Source of the DNA: Dehalococcoidia bacterium
Lineage (GTDB): Bacteria > Chloroflexota > Dehalococcoidia > GIF9 > AB-539-J10
NCBI GenBank assembly: GCA_030606165.1
Contig: JAUWGZ010000004.1
Location: 1 to 32,552 of the forward strand
Direction of reading: 5' to 3'
DNA length: 32,552 nucleotides
Shown: one piece after another, positions 31,780 through 32,552 of the stretch
Numbering within the stretch: position 1 is the first letter of the stretch
Layout of the letters: each line of letters starts with the position of its first letter
The notes under the pieces: generated by a model
Told to the model about the DNA's origin: nothing
Database searches by the model: none
What the model saw: the letters and a program-made list of their open reading frames with translations, nothing else
Translations under genes and position numbers: made by a program

Positions 31780-32552
31780 ATGGAAAAGAGCACTAAAATT
31801 CTGCTGGTGGATGATGAGCCGGATTTCATTGAGGATATGCAAGCTAAATTACTGGCAAAAGGTTGGCAGGTGCTTACCGCCGGCAACAGATTACAGGCGG
31901 AGGAGGTAGCGCGTCACGAAAAACCTGACCTGGTTATTTTGGGCACAATAATGCCACGTGGAGATGCCTTTCGGCTGCACCAGTGGTTGAAACAGAACCC
32001 CAATTTCAGAGAAGTGCCTCTCATTGTGGTTGATGCCCCACCGGAAAAGCGTCTGATTAAGGGGTGGCGTATGGACGAGGGCTTGAAGCTTGAAGCCGAA
32101 CAATATTTAATCAAGCCAGTCGAGTCAGCTTCAATAGTGGCTTGGGCTGAGAAATTCCTGGATAAGACACTGAGAAGAATCAAGGTACTGGTGGTAGATG
32201 ACCATGCTGTAGTCAGGGAAGGAATTTGCGCCCTGCTGAGTTTGCAAAAAGACATGGAAGTAATAGGTGAAGCTGTTGACGGGCGAGATGCCATTGATAA
32301 AGTGCAGCGTCTCACGCCGAATGTAGCAGTGATGGATATAATCATGCCGGTGATGAGCGGACTTGAAGCAACGAAACGAATAACCAAGGAATGGCCGGAG
32401 ACAAAGGTTTTGATTCTAACCCAATATGACGAAGAAGAGAACATGTTTGTTGCTAAGCAGGTAGGGGCTTACGGCTTTATTGCCAAGAGCGCTGCCAGCT
32501 CCGACCTCTTGACTGGCATAAGGACAGTAGGTGAAGGAAGATACTTCCCTCG
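31780..32552 (+). CDS. Tandem-receiver response regulator (cut by window end)
   Basis: The frame starts at ATG 31780 behind AAGGGGGTG and is still open at the window end (257 codons). Receiver 1 (about 1-125) keeps the acidic pair D11-D12 and the KP signature near 102-103, but the phospho-acceptor position is Gly55 (LVILGTIMP), so it probably cannot be phosphorylated normally. Receiver 2 (about 133-257) is canonical with D140-D141 and D186 (VAVMDIIMP) and closely resembles the receiver of the preceding NarL-type regulator. A LuxR-type DNA-binding domain may follow beyond the window. It probably belongs to the same sensory locus as the histidine kinase. Confidence 0.85.
   Translation, partial: MEKSTKILLVDDEPDFIEDMQAKLLAKGWQVLTAGNRLQAEEVARHEKPDLVILGTIMPRGDAFRLHQWLKQNPNFREVPLIVVDAPPEKRLIKGWRMDEGLKLEAEQYLIKPVESASIVAWAEKFLDKTLRRIKVLVVDDHAVVREGICALLSLQKDMEVIGEAVDGRDAIDKVQRLTPNVAVMDIIMPVMSGLEATKRITKEWPETKVLILTQYDEEENMFVAKQVGAYGFIAKSAASSDLLTGIRTVGEGRYFP

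Noticed and set aside
1..32552. CRISPR array, insertion sequence or prophage
   Set aside because: No regularly spaced direct repeats, transposase, integrase or phage structural genes are visible on either strand.

Overview
The window looks like a chromosomal segment from a strict anaerobe of moderate GC content. The best guess is an uncultured Chloroflexota (Dehalococcoidia-like) bacterium. The reasons are a 17-gene flavin/iron-sulfur electron-transfer operon, a tiny DUF5679-type zinc-ribbon gene, Shine-Dalgarno-led genes and the general flavour of the proteins. This placement is inference from remembered protein families; no 16S or marker gene is present.

Region 1 (about 337-17,900, all on the minus strand, read right to left) is one tight operon. 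It opens with a 146-residue protein that is only the N-terminal FAD half of HdrA. NuoE- and NuoF-type diaphorase subunits follow, then a 1088-residue protein that joins a NuoG-type [2Fe-2S] head and two 4Fe-4S clusters to the missing remainder of that HdrA plus a second complete HdrA. After that come MvhD/FlxD, FlxC-, FlxB- and FlxA-like subunits and an HdrC-HdrB fusion (HdrD-like). Together they could form an NAD(P)H-linked, Hdr-type electron-bifurcating or confurcating complex with two different pyridine-nucleotide entry modules. The same operon continues into an 87-residue protein, a 62-residue zinc ribbon, a SAM methyltransferase, two tandem COG1964-type radical SAM enzymes, an AMP-forming acyl-CoA ligase of the PaaK type and an MFS carboxylate-type transporter. 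The likely theme is uptake and CoA activation of an unknown organic acid, radical SAM/methyl chemistry and a dedicated redox complex. The substrate is not identifiable. The operon leader holds a promoter, a palindrome and a long hairpin abutting the first ribosome-binding site.

Region 2 (about 17,960-20,270) holds a tRNA-Thr(CGU) with its own promoter, a HEPN-like protein, a metallo-beta-lactamase-fold hydrolase and, on the plus strand, the DUF5679 mini-gene with promoter and terminator.

Region 3 (about 20,369-27,670, minus strand) contains two paralogous signalling modules. Each has an ECF sigma factor, a membrane protein with a homologous anti-sigma-like N-terminus, and a secreted effector. 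One effector is a trypsin-like serine protease; the other is a serpin, a serine-protease inhibitor. In one module the membrane protein carries a large extracytoplasmic beta-propeller. All four sigma and anti-sigma genes are preceded by the same promoter pattern, TGCAAC(C/T) - 17/18 bp - TTAYASTA, which suggests that the sigma factors read their own and each other's promoters.

Region 4 (about 27,780-32,552, plus strand) has a GT4 glycosyltransferase, a decayed GAF-domain remnant on the minus strand, a cytosolic GAF histidine kinase overlapping its NarL-type response regulator, and a tandem-receiver regulator cut by the window end. Two families of short intergenic repeats are scattered through the window: a three-copy hairpin element and a two-copy AT-rich element.
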